A model generated the notes under the pieces. The model made no database searches. It was not told where the DNA came from and worked only from the letters and a program-made list of their open reading frames with translations. From Lachnospiraceae bacterium (lineage in GTDB: Bacteria > Bacillota_A > Clostridia > Lachnospirales > Lachnospiraceae): a DNA stretch of 6,764 nucleotides. How positions within the stretch are numbered: the stretch's first letter is position 1; the number at the start of each line of letters is the position of its first letter. The translations under genes and the position numbers were made by a program. Location of the stretch: the NCBI GenBank assembly GCA_009774655.1, contig VSOD01000234.1, forward strand, positions 1 through 6,764. Reading direction: 5' to 3'. Positions 6,347 to 6,764 of this stretch are shown here, in pieces.

Positions 6347-6764
6347 TATGATAATGCCTCCGTTTCTTTCAACTTCTTTTCCCTTTTTGCCAGCCGGCGG
6401 TCATGCTCCGCCATGATCTCAACCAGTTTCGTATAGCTTGTCTTCTGCGGATCCCAGCCAAGCACAGTCTTTGCTTTGGTGGGATCTCCCCACAGATTGT
6501 CCACATCCGTCGAACGGAACCACTGCGGGTTCACGCACACGAGCATCCTGCCCGTCGCAGCGTCATAGCCTTTCTCCTCCACGCCGGTTCCCTCCCAGCG
6601 CAGCGTAATGCCGTTGCAGGCAAAAGCCCTCTCCGTAAAGTCACGTACCGTATGCTGTTCCCCCGTCGCGATCACGAAATCCTCCGGCGTCTCATGCTGC
6701 AGGATCATCCACATGCATTCCACATAGTCTCTGGCATAGCCCCAGTCCCGCAGAGAGTCCATAT
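6346..6764 (-). CDS. gmd: GDP-mannose 4,6-dehydratase, C-terminal part (cut by window edge)
   Basis: Short-chain dehydrogenase/reductase enzyme that uses bound NADP to convert GDP-D-mannose to GDP-4-keto-6-deoxy-D-mannose, the first committed step to GDP-L-fucose. Only the last 138-139 codons are in the window; the family is about 350-375 residues, so the Rossmann motif and the catalytic Thr/Glu/Tyr/Lys residues lie beyond the right edge. What remains is diagnostic: MDSLRDWGYARDYV, PEDFVIATGEQHTVRDF, EGTGVEEKG, and the GDPTKAKTVLGWDP segment. The Met at 6762 corresponds to an internal residue in full-length homologues, so it is not the true start. The C-terminus is a short Lys/Glu-rich helix. 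The stop TAA shares its first base with the fcl start codon. Confidence 0.95.
   Translation of the reverse strand, partial: MDSLRDWGYARDYVECMWMILQHETPEDFVIATGEQHTVRDFTERAFACNGITLRWEGTGVEEKGYDAATGRMLVCVNPQWFRSTDVDNLWGDPTKAKTVLGWDPQKTSYTKLVEIMAEHDRRLAKREKKLKETEALS
6357..6361 (-). promoter_or_regulatory. Ribosome binding site of fcl inside gmd
   Basis: GGAGG on the - strand lies 10 bases before the fcl ATG (6346) and within the last codons of gmd. Together with the one-base stop/start overlap, it fixes the fcl start and points to coupled translation of the two pathway enzymes. Confidence 0.7.

Overview
The window looks like chromosomal DNA from a gut-type Clostridia bacterium, most likely a Lachnospiraceae-like Firmicute. 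This is inferred from protein style (the MATE transporter, the compact GH2 enzyme, the polyprenyl glycosylphosphotransferase), A/G-rich ribosome binding sites, and AT-rich intergenic DNA around GC-balanced genes. No rRNA, tRNA, CRISPR array, transposase or phage gene is visible. The taxonomic call is an inference, not a measurement.

Left half, + strand: about 320 bases of AT-rich DNA with no convincing gene end in a good promoter candidate (TTGCAT-17-TAAAAT). A 7-base inverted repeat that could be an operator overlaps its -35 box. This leads into a MATE-family multidrug/metabolite exporter (340-1770). A 140-base gap with overlapping, mutually exclusive hairpins follows, then a 614-residue glycoside hydrolase family 2 enzyme (1911-3755) with both catalytic glutamates and an unusual alanine-rich insertion. 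A strong hairpin terminator (3778-3834) closes this side.

Right half, - strand, reading from the right edge leftward: the C-terminal part of GDP-mannose 4,6-dehydratase (gmd, cut by the window end), GDP-L-fucose synthase (fcl, overlapping gmd by one base in a TAATG junction), and a membrane polyprenyl-phosphate hexose-1-phosphate transferase (3879-5297). Gmd and Fcl together convert GDP-mannose to GDP-L-fucose. The transferase starts a repeat unit on undecaprenyl phosphate. The set therefore looks like the 3' end of a capsule/exopolysaccharide locus able to make a fucose-containing polymer, with further glycosyltransferases and export genes expected beyond the right edge.

The two halves converge at about 3755-3879, and nothing ties them functionally. 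I see no clearly new system. The items most worth a second look are the leader of the transferase gene (extended -10 plus a hairpin covering the upstream ATG), the operator-like repeat before the MATE gene, the intergenic alternative hairpins, and the GH2 insertion.
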